Shown here piece after piece: positions 17,353-25,167 of a DNA stretch of 64,000 nucleotides (position 1 is the stretch's first letter; the number at the start of each line of letters is the position of its first letter). Position numbers and translations under genes: made by a program. The stretch spans positions 1,550,001-1,614,000 of the forward strand of contig NC_020541.1 of NCBI RefSeq assembly GCF_000230695.2, in the 5' to 3' direction. The DNA is from Rhodanobacter denitrificans (GTDB lineage Bacteria > Pseudomonadota > Gammaproteobacteria > Xanthomonadales > Rhodanobacteraceae). Below the pieces are notes generated by a model. The model saw only the letters and a list, made by a program, of their open reading frames with translations. It was not told where the DNA came from and ran no database searches.

Positions 17353-17438
17353 TCGTTGTAGGAGCACGCTCGCGGGCGATGCTTCCGCTTTGGAGCTCCA
17401 GAGAAGGAGCATCGCCCGCGAGCGGGCTCCTACGACAA
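17353..17438. repeat. REP-like palindrome between ybaB and recR
   Basis: Arms 17353-17383 and 17408-17438 are inverted copies matching at 28 of 31 positions, with a 24-base centre. The outer part of each arm reads GTAGGAGC, like the other palindromes in the window. It would form a long hairpin in a ybaB-recR transcript, ending 12 bases before the recR start. Confidence 0.75.
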
Positions 17439-17450
17439 ATTGAGACAAGC

Positions 17451-18050
17451 ATGAGCGGTTCCCCCCTCCTCGCTGATTTGATCGAAGCCCTGCGCTGCCT
17501 GCCCGGCGTGGGCGGCAAGAGTGCGCAGCGGATGGCCTTCCATCTGCTGGAGCGCGAACGCGAGCGCGGGCTGAAGCTGGCGGCGGTGATGGAGCAGGCA
17601 ATGCGGCGCATCGGCCATTGCGAGCGCTGCCGCAACTTCAGCGAGGAGCCGCTGTGCGCGCTGTGCGCAAGTTCCAGCCGCGAGCGCCAGGTGCTGTGCG
17701 TGGTGGAGTCGCCTACCGACCTGGCGGCGATCGAGCAGGCCACCGGCTACCGCGGCCAGTACTTCGTGCTGATGGGCCGGCTGTCGCCGCTGGACGGGCT
17801 GGGCCCGGAAGAACTGGGACTGGCGCAACTGACCCAGCGCCTGGGCGAGGGCGAGATCGAGGAGCTGATCATCGCCACCAACCCGACCGTGGAAGGCGAG
17901 GCCACCGCGCACTACCTGGCCCAGCTGGCCCGTGCCGGCGGCGTGCGGCCGACCCGGCTGGCGCATGGCGTGCCGCTGGGCGGCGAACTGGAATACGTCG
18001 ACCGCAGCACGCTGGCGCATGCATTCGGCGGCCGGCAACTGCTCGATTGA
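17451..18050 (+). CDS. recR: Recombination mediator protein RecR
   Basis: RecR (199 residues) acts with RecO and RecF to load RecA at single-strand gaps. The N-terminal helix-hairpin-helix is [20 protein letters not shown], the four-cysteine zinc module is [16 protein letters not shown], and the Toprim domain follows ([32 protein letters not shown]). The start ATG at 17451 gives the normal length; the frame is open further upstream only because it runs into the REP palindrome. It is the third gene of dnaX-ybaB-recR. Confidence 0.96.
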   Translation: MSGSPLLADLIEALRCLPGVGGKSAQRMAFHLLERERERGLKLAAVMEQAMRRIGHCERCRNFSEEPLCALCASSSRERQVLCVVESPTDLAAIEQATGYRGQYFVLMGRLSPLDGLGPEELGLAQLTQRLGEGEIEELIIATNPTVEGEATAHYLAQLARAGGVRPTRLAHGVPLGGELEYVDRSTLAHAFGGRQLLD

Positions 18051-18069
18051 TTACCGCAAGGGAACCCTC

Positions 18070-18414
18070 ATGACCGACACGATTTTCAGCAAGATCGTCC
18101 GCCGCGAGATTCCGGCCGACATCGTCTACGAAGACGACGAGGTGCTGGCGTTCCGCGACCTGAATCCGCAGGCGCCGGTGCACCTGCTGTTCATCCCGAA
18201 GCGGCCGTTGGCCACGCTCGACGACGCGGCGGCGGGCGATGCCGAACTGCTCGGCAAGTTGCTGCTGGCCGCGGCGGCGTACGCGAAGCGGGAAGGTTTC
18301 GCCGGGCAGGGCTATCGCACGGTGATCAATTGCAACGAGGACGGCGGGCAGACCGTGTACCACCTGCACGTCCACCTGCTGGCCGGACGCCGCATGCACT
18401 GGCCGCCGGGCTGA
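18070..18414 (+). CDS. HIT-family (histidine triad) nucleotide hydrolase
   Basis: This 114-residue protein is a HinT-type histidine triad hydrolase: N-terminal TIFSKIVRREIPADIVYEDD, the central HLLFIPKRPLATL, and the catalytic triad motif HLHVHLLAGRRM. HinT enzymes cleave AMP-lysine and other phosphoramidates. It lies 19 bp after recR in the same direction, so it is probably the last gene of that unit; a bidirectional terminator follows. Confidence 0.93.
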   Translation: MTDTIFSKIVRREIPADIVYEDDEVLAFRDLNPQAPVHLLFIPKRPLATLDDAAAGDAELLGKLLLAAAAYAKREGFAGQGYRTVINCNEDGGQTVYHLHVHLLAGRRMHWPPG

Positions 18415-18438
18415 GCGCGCAGCCGCCGCATCCCGCAT

Positions 18439-18471
18439 ACGAAAACGCCGGCTCGAAGCCGGCGTTTTCGT
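18439..18471. terminator. Bidirectional terminator
   Basis: A 14-bp stem (18439-18452 with 18458-18471) surrounds the loop TCGAA. The arms begin with ACGAAAA and end with TTTTCGT, so it can stop transcription from both the HIT gene and the convergent slp gene. Confidence 0.85.
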
Positions 18472-18477
18472 GTGAAC

Positions 18478-19059
18478 TTACTTCTTCGGCGGAGGCGGCG
18501 GAGGCGGCCGCACCACGATCACGCGGGGCGGATAGTAACCGTAGGGATAACCACCCCAGTACGGGCCGAAGCCCGGACCCCAGAACGGGTCATAGAAGCC
18601 CGGCGGGTAATTGACGATGACTGGACGTTTCGGCCACAGGTAGACCACGTCAGCCTCGACGCGCGGGTAGGCGTAGTCGAACTCACCCACCTTCTGCGAC
18701 ACCGTGCCATGCAGCGTGCCGGTGACGGTCAGCTCGCGGCCGCGCACGAACACTTCCGGGTCGTAGAAGCCGTCGCGGCAGGCGACGAAGCGGCCCTGGT
18801 TCTCACCGCTGTTGCCGGTTTTCGGGCGTGCCTGGCTGTCCAGCGGGCGCGACAGCAGGTAGAAGCAGGTCTGCTGCGGGCCCGGTTCGGTCTTGATGAT
18901 CTCGCCGCCCCAGCGCACCCGGGTGCCACCCGCGCCGCCTTGCTGGGCGCTGGTGGTGGAAACGTCGGTATAGGTGCCTTCCAGCGGTTTCGGAATCGTC
19001 GCACACCCAGCCAGCAGGGCGAGTGCGGCAGCGAGGGTCAATGGGCGATGCAGGGACAT
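18478..19059 (-). CDS. slp: Slp-family outer membrane lipoprotein
   Basis: The 193-residue protein starts with a lipoprotein signal (MSLHRPLTLAAALALLAGC); the lipobox LAGC puts the lipidated cysteine at residue 19. The body resembles the Slp family of starvation-inducible outer membrane lipoproteins (Slp/YeaY), e.g. VRWGGEIIKTEPGPQQTC and VTVTGTLHG-like strands. The last 45 residues are rich in Pro, Gly and Tyr and end in seven prolines plus two lysines, which is unusual. GGAGAG lies 8 bases before the ATG. It is 48 bp after tgpA on the same strand. Confidence 0.85.
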   Translation of the reverse strand: MSLHRPLTLAAALALLAGCATIPKPLEGTYTDVSTTSAQQGGAGGTRVRWGGEIIKTEPGPQQTCFYLLSRPLDSQARPKTGNSGENQGRFVACRDGFYDPEVFVRGRELTVTGTLHGTVSQKVGEFDYAYPRVEADVVYLWPKRPVIVNYPPGFYDPFWGPGFGPYWGGYPYGYYPPRVIVVRPPPPPPPKK

Positions 19060-19107
19060 GATGATCTCTCCATACGGGGGTGACGGCCTGCGCCGTCGTG
19101 TCGGCTC

Positions 19108-21090
19108 TTATTTGACCACGTTGACGATACGGAAATCCCGCACCGCGCGCTGGAACGCGCGCAATGGTTCAGTCGGCGGTTCGTCATGGGCATAACGCAG
19201 TTCCAGGTAACTCCTCATCAGGCTTGCCAGTTCGTCGCGTTGACCCGGCAGCGCACGGCCGGCGCGGCTCAGGTAATGCTGCGGACCTTCGGCTGGGCGG
19301 CGCGCCATGCCCTTGTGTGCCAGCTTCCGCTCCAGCTCGCGCAGCGCGCCGCGCAACGGGTCGCGCGGCTGCCGCCGCAACAATGCCCACGCCAGCCCGA
19401 TCGCGATGAACAGCACGCTGCTGATCGCCAGCAGCACGCCGAGCGTCGCCGTGTCGGCATCGCGGATGCCGAACGGCGTCAGCAGGCCGCGCTGGCGCAG
19501 CGCATCGAAGCCGATAACGCCCTGGTCCCACCAGCGGTTGACGATGTCCCAGCGATTGCGCAGGCCCTGCAGCCAGTCGTTGCGGTACCAGGACAACTGG
19601 TCGCCGGCGGCTGCGGCCGCGCCCAACGAAACGCGCTCCGGGCGCACCGCGCCGGTGGGGTCGACGCGCACCCAGCCGCGTCCGGCCAGCCACACCTCGC
19701 TCCACGCATGTGCGTCGGAATAGCGCACCAGCAGGTAGTCGCCGAGCTTGTTCCAGTAGCCGCCCTGGTAGCCGGTGACCACCCGCGCTGGGATGCCGGC
19801 GGCGCGCATCAGCACGGTGAACGCCGACGAGTAGTGCTCGCAGAAACCCTCGTGGGTGTCGAACAGGAAGTCGTCCACCGAGTCGCGCCCCAGCGGCGCC
19901 GGCGCCAGCGTGTAGCGGAAGCCGCCGTCGTGGAACAGATCCAGCGCGGCCTGCACGATCGCGGCGTCGTCGCTGCCGTAGCGCTGCCGCCATTGCGCGG
20001 CCAGTGCGTGCGTGCGCGGGTTGAAATCCGCCGGCAGGTGCAGGCCGAGCCGGCGCGAGCGCTCGTCCAGATCGGGTTGCAGCCGGTAGCGCACTGCCGA
20101 GCGCGCGGCGTAGTCGAGCGGGTCGTTGACCGGCTTGTCGGCCATCACCTCGTGGTCGGCTTGCAGGGTGGCCTGCGCCGGCGCCTGCAGCGGCACGTCC
20201 AGCATCGGCAGCACGCGGCGCCGGGTCGGCTGCAGGTTGATCCGGTAGCGGATCGAGGCGGCCGCCTCCAGCGGCGCCGGTGGCTGCGGCGGGGCGTAGC
20301 GTGGGTCGAGCCGGCGCCAGCTGCGGCCGTCGAAATTCCACATCACGTAGGCGCGGAAATAACGCTGGTCCGGCGCCGGCGGCGCGCCGTCGAAACTGAC
20401 CCGCATCGCCGGATGGTCGTCGGTGAGCAGGTCGGTGAAATTGCCCGGCGTCATGCTGTCGCCGAGGCCGGTGCGCGCCTGGTCCTGCGCGGGGGCGCCC
20501 CACAGCGGCGAGCTCAGCCGCGGCACCAGCAGGAAGGCCAGCAGGGCCAGCGGCAGCGCCGCGGTGGTCAGCGCCAGCGCCGGCAGCAAGGCCCGCGGCA
20601 GGCCGGGCGTCGGCAGCTGCCCGGGTTCCAGCGCGCGCAAAGTGGCCAGCGCCGGCAGCAGGCCCAGCGCGACCACCACGGTGGCAACCAGCCCCTGGTC
20701 GAACAGCAGCGCGGTCATCAGCGCGAAGCAGGCGAAGCTGATGCCCACGCGTACGTCGCGCGCGGCCTCGGTTTCCAGCAGCTTCAGGACCAGCAGGCCG
20801 ACCGCCAGCGCCGCCCCGGGTTCGCGGCCGAAGATGTTGCCGTACTGCACGATCACCGCCAGCGTCAGCAGGACCAGCAGCGGCAGCTTGAGCCAGCGCG
20901 GCACCCGGCCGACCCGTTGCCGCCGCTGCCACCAGCGCCAGCCAAGGATTAGCGCCAGTGCGATGCCGAGCCACCACGGCAGGTGCGGCGAGTGCAGGCC
21001 CAGCACCAGCGCCATGGTCAGGCTGAGCAGGTCGAACGCGCGGGTGTCGATTGGCCGCTCGCTCGGCGGCCGGGGTGGGCGCGGCGTCAT
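19108..21090 (-). CDS. tgpA: TgpA-family transglutaminase-like membrane protein
   Basis: This 660-residue protein has about six N-terminal membrane segments (residues 20-200), a large periplasmic transglutaminase domain and one more membrane segment near residue 565 followed by a DUF4129-like tail. The catalytic triad is visible as Cys in HEGFCEHYSSAF, His in SDAHAWSEVWL and Asp in WVRVDPTGAV. The Pseudomonas aeruginosa homologue TgpA is essential; its substrate is unknown. Its start overlaps the DUF58 stop by 4 bases, completing the common moxR-DUF58-tgpA set. Confidence 0.9.
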   Translation of the reverse strand: MTPRPPRPPSERPIDTRAFDLLSLTMALVLGLHSPHLPWWLGIALALILGWRWWQRRQRVGRVPRWLKLPLLVLLTLAVIVQYGNIFGREPGAALAVGLLVLKLLETEAARDVRVGISFACFALMTALLFDQGLVATVVVALGLLPALATLRALEPGQLPTPGLPRALLPALALTTAALPLALLAFLLVPRLSSPLWGAPAQDQARTGLGDSMTPGNFTDLLTDDHPAMRVSFDGAPPAPDQRYFRAYVMWNFDGRSWRRLDPRYAPPQPPAPLEAAASIRYRINLQPTRRRVLPMLDVPLQAPAQATLQADHEVMADKPVNDPLDYAARSAVRYRLQPDLDERSRRLGLHLPADFNPRTHALAAQWRQRYGSDDAAIVQAALDLFHDGGFRYTLAPAPLGRDSVDDFLFDTHEGFCEHYSSAFTVLMRAAGIPARVVTGYQGGYWNKLGDYLLVRYSDAHAWSEVWLAGRGWVRVDPTGAVRPERVSLGAAAAAGDQLSWYRNDWLQGLRNRWDIVNRWWDQGVIGFDALRQRGLLTPFGIRDADTATLGVLLAISSVLFIAIGLAWALLRRQPRDPLRGALRELERKLAHKGMARRPAEGPQHYLSRAGRALPGQRDELASLMRSYLELRYAHDEPPTEPLRAFQRAVRDFRIVNVVK

Positions 21091-22040
21091 GGCAGCTGCG
21101 CCAGCGCGTTCATGCAGCGCGCGTAGTGCAGCGGCCCGCTGCCGCCGGGAATCTCGTGGCCGGGCAGCCACAGGCTGTAGTGGCGGCGCTGGGCCTGGGC
21201 CTCGTTGAGCCAGCGCGCCAACCGGGCGATGCGCGCCTCGTGGTCCAGTCCGCCCAGCTGGCGCCAGTCGAGTTGCCATTGTGGATGGCTTTGCGGTTGT
21301 TCGAAGTCCTTCACCAGCAGGTTCTCGTGGCGGGCACTGGCCTTCCAGGCGATGTGCCGCTGCGGGTCGCCGGCGCGGTAGTCGCGTAGTGCAGCCAGTT
21401 CGTCACCGCGGTGCAGGCGCAGGTGGCGGGCGTCGTCGGCGCGGGCCTGCGGCGGCGGCCCGGCGGCTTCCCCGCGCGGCCACACCAGCACGGGCTGCTC
21501 GGGGTGCAGCCAGCTCCATGCGCGGAACAGGCCCAGTGGCCAGGTGCTCCACACCCGCAGGCGCGGCAGCGGCTGCCAGCCGCGCCGTTCAGTGGGCAAG
21601 GCCAGCTTCACCAGGGTGCTGGCGTGGCCATCGAGCGCGAACGCCACGGTGCTGTCGCCGAGATCGACGCGGATCGCGTTGCGCGGACGCCGGGAGTCGA
21701 ACGTAAAGGTGAGTTCGAGCGGCTGGCCGGCGACCGCATGGCCGGCGCGGATGTGGCCCAGGCGCAAACCGTCGAGGCTGCGGAACGCCACCAGCATGCT
21801 GGCCGCGCTGGCCGCGCCGAGCAGGCAGGTGAGCAGCAGACCGGCGTTGTTCGCGTAGTTCAGCGCGCCGACCAGCATCACCAGCAGCAGCATGGAGAAG
21901 CCGAGGCCGAAGCCGGTCGGCACGATGTAGATGCGCCGCCGGTGCAGTTCGATCGGCAGGCTTTCCGGGCGACGGTAGCGGGTGAGTGCGGGCAGCCGGT
22001 GCTCGGCCCATCGTTGCAGGCGCTGCAGCAGGTCGCGCAT
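21087..22040 (-). CDS. DUF58 domain protein
   Basis: The 317-residue protein has two adjacent membrane helices at residues 40-85 (GFGLGFSMLLLVMLVGALNY, LLLTCLLGAASAASMLV) and a C-terminal DUF58 domain with the hallmark GDELAALRDYRAGDPQRHIAWKAS and LVKDFEQ. DUF58 proteins resemble von Willebrand A domains and pair with MoxR ATPases. It overlaps moxR by one base (TGATG) and tgpA by four, so the three are probably translated together. Confidence 0.9.
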   Translation of the reverse strand: MRDLLQRLQRWAEHRLPALTRYRRPESLPIELHRRRIYIVPTGFGLGFSMLLLVMLVGALNYANNAGLLLTCLLGAASAASMLVAFRSLDGLRLGHIRAGHAVAGQPLELTFTFDSRRPRNAIRVDLGDSTVAFALDGHASTLVKLALPTERRGWQPLPRLRVWSTWPLGLFRAWSWLHPEQPVLVWPRGEAAGPPPQARADDARHLRLHRGDELAALRDYRAGDPQRHIAWKASARHENLLVKDFEQPQSHPQWQLDWRQLGGLDHEARIARLARWLNEAQAQRRHYSLWLPGHEIPGGSGPLHYARCMNALAQLP

Positions 22041-22981
22041 CAATCCACCGCCACCTCGGCCAGCAGCTGCCGCGCCAGCGTGTCGCCGTTGGCGCCGCGC
22101 GTCGGCAGCAGGCGATGCGCGGCCAGCGGCACGAACAGCGCCTGGATGTCTTCCGGCAGCACGTGGCCGCGGCCGCTGAGCAGCGCCCACGCGCGCGCCG
22201 CGGCGAGCAGGGCCAGGCCGGCGCGCGGCGACAGGCCCACGCGGATGTCGGCATGGCGCCGGCTGGCGGCGAGCAGCGCCTGCAGGTAGTCGAGCAGGGC
22301 GGTGCTGGCGGTGATCGCCTGCGCCTGCCGGTGCAGCGCCAGCAACGCCGCGCCGTCGAGTTGCGGCATCAACTGGGCCAGCAGGTCACGGCGGTCGCTG
22401 CCGGTGAGCAGGGCGCGCTCGGCGGTGGCATCCGGGTAGTCCAGCGACAGCCGCAGCATGAAGCGGTCGAGCTGCGAGTCGGGCAGCGGGAAGGTGCCGT
22501 TGAGATCCAGCGGATTCTGCGTGGCCACCACGAAGAACGGCTGCGCCAGCGCATGCGTCTGGCCGTCCACGGTGACCTGGCCTTCGGCCATTGCTTCCAG
22601 CAGCGCGCTCTGCGTCTTCGGGCTGGCGCGGTTGATCTCGTCGGCCAGCAGCAGGCCGGTGAAGATCGGGCCGGGGTGGAAGCGGAACTGGCCGGTCTCG
22701 CGCTCGTACACGCTGACCCCGATGATGTCCGAGGGCAGCAGGTCGCTGGTGAACTGCACGCGCTGGAACTCCAGCGCGAAGGTGGCCGCCAGCGCGTGCG
22801 CCAGGGTGGTCTTGCCCACGCCGGGCACGTCTTCCAGCAGCAGGTGGCCGCCGGCGATCAGGCAGGTGAAGGCGAGCTTCACCTGGCGCGGCTTGCCCAG
22901 CAGCACGCGGTTGACTTGGGCCATCGCCGCGTCCAGTCGCTGTTGCAGGGATTCGTCGTGGGGCTGGGTCAATGCGGACAT
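22040..22981 (-). CDS. MoxR-family AAA+ ATPase
   Basis: This 313-residue MoxR ATPase shows Walker A in LLLEDVPGVGKTTLAHALA, Walker B and MoxR signature in LLLADEINRASPKTQSALLE and MAEGQVTVDG, and the sensor region FFVVATQNPLDLNGTFPLPD. MoxR proteins are chaperone-like partners for DUF58/vWA proteins, often for envelope functions. GGAG lies 5 bases before the ATG. It follows yceF by 52 bp on the same strand. Confidence 0.93.
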   Translation of the reverse strand: MSALTQPHDESLQQRLDAAMAQVNRVLLGKPRQVKLAFTCLIAGGHLLLEDVPGVGKTTLAHALAATFALEFQRVQFTSDLLPSDIIGVSVYERETGQFRFHPGPIFTGLLLADEINRASPKTQSALLEAMAEGQVTVDGQTHALAQPFFVVATQNPLDLNGTFPLPDSQLDRFMLRLSLDYPDATAERALLTGSDRRDLLAQLMPQLDGAALLALHRQAQAITASTALLDYLQALLAASRRHADIRVGLSPRAGLALLAAARAWALLSGRGHVLPEDIQALFVPLAAHRLLPTRGANGDTLARQLLAEVAVD

Positions 22982-23033
22982 GAAGCTCCGTTCCTTGCGA
23001 AGGCGGGGGGCTGGAGGCAGTGTAGCGGCCGCT

Positions 23034-23630
23034 TCAGGGCAACTCGACGCCCGCCGCGCGCAGCAGTTGCGCCAGCGCGATCAGCGGCAGGCCGATCAGC
23101 GCGCTGGGGTCGCGGTTGTCGATCGCCTTGAACAGGCTGATGCCGAGGCCCTCGCACTTGAAGCTCCCGGCGCAGTCCAGCGGCTGTTCGCGTTCGACGT
23201 AGCGGGCGATCGCCGCCGCGTCCAGTTCGCGGAAGTGCACGCGGGTGTGGTCGACATGGGTGTGCCGGCGGCCGTCGCGGGTATCGAGCAGGCACAGTGC
23301 GGTATGGAAATGTACCTCGCGGCCGGAGCTGGCGGCGAGCTGGGTGCGGGCGCGTTCGGCGCTGCCGGGCTTGTCGAGGACCACGCCGTCGAGCGCGGCG
23401 ACCTGGTCGGAGCCGATCACCAGCGCGTCCGGGTAGTCCCGCGCGACCGCCGCGGCTTTGGCGATCGCCAGGCGCAGGGCGCGAGCCGCGGGAGGCTCGT
23501 CCGGCAGCGGGGTCTCGTCGGTGCCGGGTGCGGCCTGTTCGAAATCCGGGAGCAGCCGGCGCAGCAGTTCAGCGCGGTAGTGCGAGGTCGACCCCAGCAC
23601 GATGCGGGGCGTGGAGCGGGGCGCGATCAT
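23034..23630 (-). CDS. yceF: Maf-family 7-methyl-GTP pyrophosphatase
   Basis: The 198-residue protein is a Maf nucleotide pyrophosphatase closest to E. coli YceF, which hydrolyses m7GTP and may clean modified nucleotides. Shared motifs are IVLGSTSHYRAELLRRL, DETPLPDE, YPDALVIGSDQVAALDG, CAGSFKCEGLGISLF and ALIGLPLIAL. YceF rather than the dTTP-specific YhdE is favoured by the CAGSFK motif. In E. coli yceF is next to yceD-rpmF; here those genes are only 0.6 kb away in the opposite direction. Its start overlaps the preceding gene by 4 bases. Confidence 0.92.
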   Translation of the reverse strand: MIAPRSTPRIVLGSTSHYRAELLRRLLPDFEQAAPGTDETPLPDEPPAARALRLAIAKAAAVARDYPDALVIGSDQVAALDGVVLDKPGSAERARTQLAASSGREVHFHTALCLLDTRDGRRHTHVDHTRVHFRELDAAAIARYVEREQPLDCAGSFKCEGLGISLFKAIDNRDPSALIGLPLIALAQLLRAAGVELP

Positions 23631-24082
23631 GTGTCCGATTCGCGCCGGAGGTGTTCGCGCATCGCGCTGTCGAGGTCGGTCTGGGCCTGGTCGAGGGCCT
23701 TCAGCAGCGGCTGCAGGCGGTCGCGGGTGCTGCGCATCGAGGCGGCGGCCTCGTCCAGCTCATGCTGGCTGGCGCGCGGGGAGCGGTCGCGAATCCACAG
23801 GCGCTGCTGCAGCAGCGCGCGCAGGCCGGCGTCGATCGCATGCTGCGCATCCTGTTCGCTGGCGGCCGGCAGATCGGGGTTGAGCGACATCACCGCATGA
23901 GCCTGCCGCAGGCCGCTGCGGCAGGTCTTCAGGTCGGTTTCCAGCCGGTCGGCGAGGTCGAGCAGGGTCTTGAGGCTGCTGCCGCGCCGTGTCTGGCGCC
24001 GACGCAGTAGCAGCGCCGCGGCCACCAAGGCAATCAGCAGCGCCAGCAATACGGCGGCACCGAGCGTCAGATAGGAGTTCAA
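23627..24082 (-). CDS. Small membrane protein of unknown function
   Basis: The 151-residue protein has one N-terminal membrane helix (YLTLGAAVLLALLIALVAAAL, about residues 4-25) followed by a basic stretch RRRQTRRG, then a long helical cytosolic part with coiled-coil character (LLDLADRLETDLKTC, DQAQTDLDSAMREHL). No known family is recognised. It overlaps yceF by 4 bases and heads the minus-strand group. Confidence 0.65.
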   Translation of the reverse strand: MNSYLTLGAAVLLALLIALVAAALLLRRRQTRRGSSLKTLLDLADRLETDLKTCRSGLRQAHAVMSLNPDLPAASEQDAQHAIDAGLRALLQQRLWIRDRSPRASQHELDEAAASMRSTRDRLQPLLKALDQAQTDLDSAMREHLRRESDT

Positions 24083-24177
24083 GGGCGAGGGCTCGGGCGA
24101 GGGGATGTTCAGTCTGCCCCATCGGGGCCGGATCAGGCAAAATCAGCGGCGGAGGGAATGGGATGAGGCCGTGTCGG

Positions 24178-24206
24178 TTGACTTCGCGCCGCTTCGAACC
24201 TAACAT
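24178..24206 (+). promoter_or_regulatory. Sigma-70 promoter of yceD (probably leaderless)
   Basis: TTGACT (24178-24183) and TAACAT (24201-24206) are separated by 17 bases, a strong sigma-70 match. Transcription would begin near 24212-24214, only two to four bases before the yceD ATG at 24216. No Shine-Dalgarno sequence precedes that ATG, so the mRNA is probably leaderless. Confidence 0.65.
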
Positions 24207-24215
24207 TTCGCGATT

Positions 24216-24728
24216 ATGTCCGTGACACTGCCAGAGTCCGTGGACGCTTGGCGCATGGTCTCGGCGCGGCGTTCGTTCGAAGGAACGCTACCCATCGCGA
24301 CCCTGTCCCGCCTGGGCGGGGTGTTGGCGGGCACCGATGGACTGCTGCAGTACGAGCTGGATTTCGGTCGTGACGAGTTGGGCATCAGCTACGTCGACGT
24401 TCGCGTGCGGGCATCGCTGGCGCTGGTCTGCCAACGCACGCTGGAGCCGTTCATGCTGCCGGTTGCGGTGGATACGCGGCTCGGCCTGATCCGCCAGGAA
24501 CGCGACGAGGCTGGCTTGCCGCCGGATTGCGAGCCGCTGCTGGTGGCCGAGGATGGCCGGCTGAATCCGGCGGATGTGATAGAAGACGAATTGCTGCTGG
24601 CACTGCCGCTGGTCCCGCTCAACCCGGACGGCAGCCTGCCCGACGACGTGACAGGCCACGAGCCGGATCCTGCCGGCGAGGGGCGTGCCGAAAGTCCGTT
24701 CGCGGTGTTGCGCGAACTGAAGAAGTAA
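24216..24728 (+). CDS. yceD: YceD family protein (DUF177)
   Basis: YceD (170 residues) is a conserved bacterial protein encoded next to rpmF; it is implicated in 23S rRNA or ribosome biogenesis, with no firm mechanism. The C-terminal signature is clear: [16 protein letters not shown] and [12 protein letters not shown]. The usual zinc-binding CxxC is incomplete here ([12 protein letters not shown] has one cysteine). The N-terminus aligns well with E. coli YceD, supporting the ATG at 24216, which has no ribosome binding site. Confidence 0.92.
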   Translation: MSVTLPESVDAWRMVSARRSFEGTLPIATLSRLGGVLAGTDGLLQYELDFGRDELGISYVDVRVRASLALVCQRTLEPFMLPVAVDTRLGLIRQERDEAGLPPDCEPLLVAEDGRLNPADVIEDELLLALPLVPLNPDGSLPDDVTGHEPDPAGEGRAESPFAVLRELKK

Positions 24729-24811
24729 CCGTCGGCCCGGATCATTCGACCCGGGCACGACGCAACAGATCAACCTGGTTTCAATCATCGAGTTTCAGTT
24801 GGAGAACTACC

Positions 24812-25006
24812 ATGGCAGTTGCCAAGAGCCGCCGTACCCCGTCCACCCGCGGCATGCGTCGTGCGCACGACGCGCTGCAGACCGTGCAGCTGTCCACCGA
24901 TCCGACCAGCGGCGAGGTGCATCAGCGTCACCACGTCACCAAGGACGGCTACTACCGCGGCAAGAAGGTGATCGAGACCAAGGGCGCGGTGTCGGTCGAG
25001 GATTGA
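24812..25006 (+). CDS. rpmF: 50S ribosomal protein L32
   Basis: The 64-residue protein is a typical L32: [20 protein letters not shown] at the start and [15 protein letters not shown] later. It lacks the zinc-binding cysteines, as the gammaproteobacterial form does. GGAG lies 7 bases before the ATG. It is 83 bp after yceD. In E. coli plsX comes next; here a hairpin and fabH follow instead. Confidence 0.97.
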   Translation: MAVAKSRRTPSTRGMRRAHDALQTVQLSTDPTSGEVHQRHHVTKDGYYRGKKVIETKGAVSVED

Positions 25007-25052
25007 TCGGTTTTCCGGACCCCGCGGGGTTCCCGGATTCCGGTCAGGCGAG

Positions 25053-25075
25053 ACGGCGCGGCAACGCGCCGTTTT
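25053..25075 (+). terminator. Hairpin terminator after rpmF
   Basis: An 8-bp stem (25053-25060 with 25065-25072) closes a GCAA tetraloop and runs into TTT. It lies 46 bp after the rpmF stop and should limit read-through into fabH. Confidence 0.6.
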
Positions 25076-25095
25076 GCGTTGATGGATACCTCCGT

Positions 25096-25167
25096 ATGTC
25101 GCATCGGGCGGTTGCGTTGGCGCTGCCCAAGGCGTTCAATCCTGCGTTTACGTTGATGGACAGCTGA
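25096..25167 (+). CDS. Possible 23-residue leader ORF before fabH
   Basis: ATG at 25096 opens MSHRAVALALPKAFNPAFTLM plus DS and stops at 25165-25167, directly against the fabH ATG (TGAATG). No clear ribosome binding site precedes it. It could be a translated leader that couples to fabH, or chance; there is no family match to lean on. Confidence 0.2.
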   Translation: MSHRAVALALPKAFNPAFTLMDS

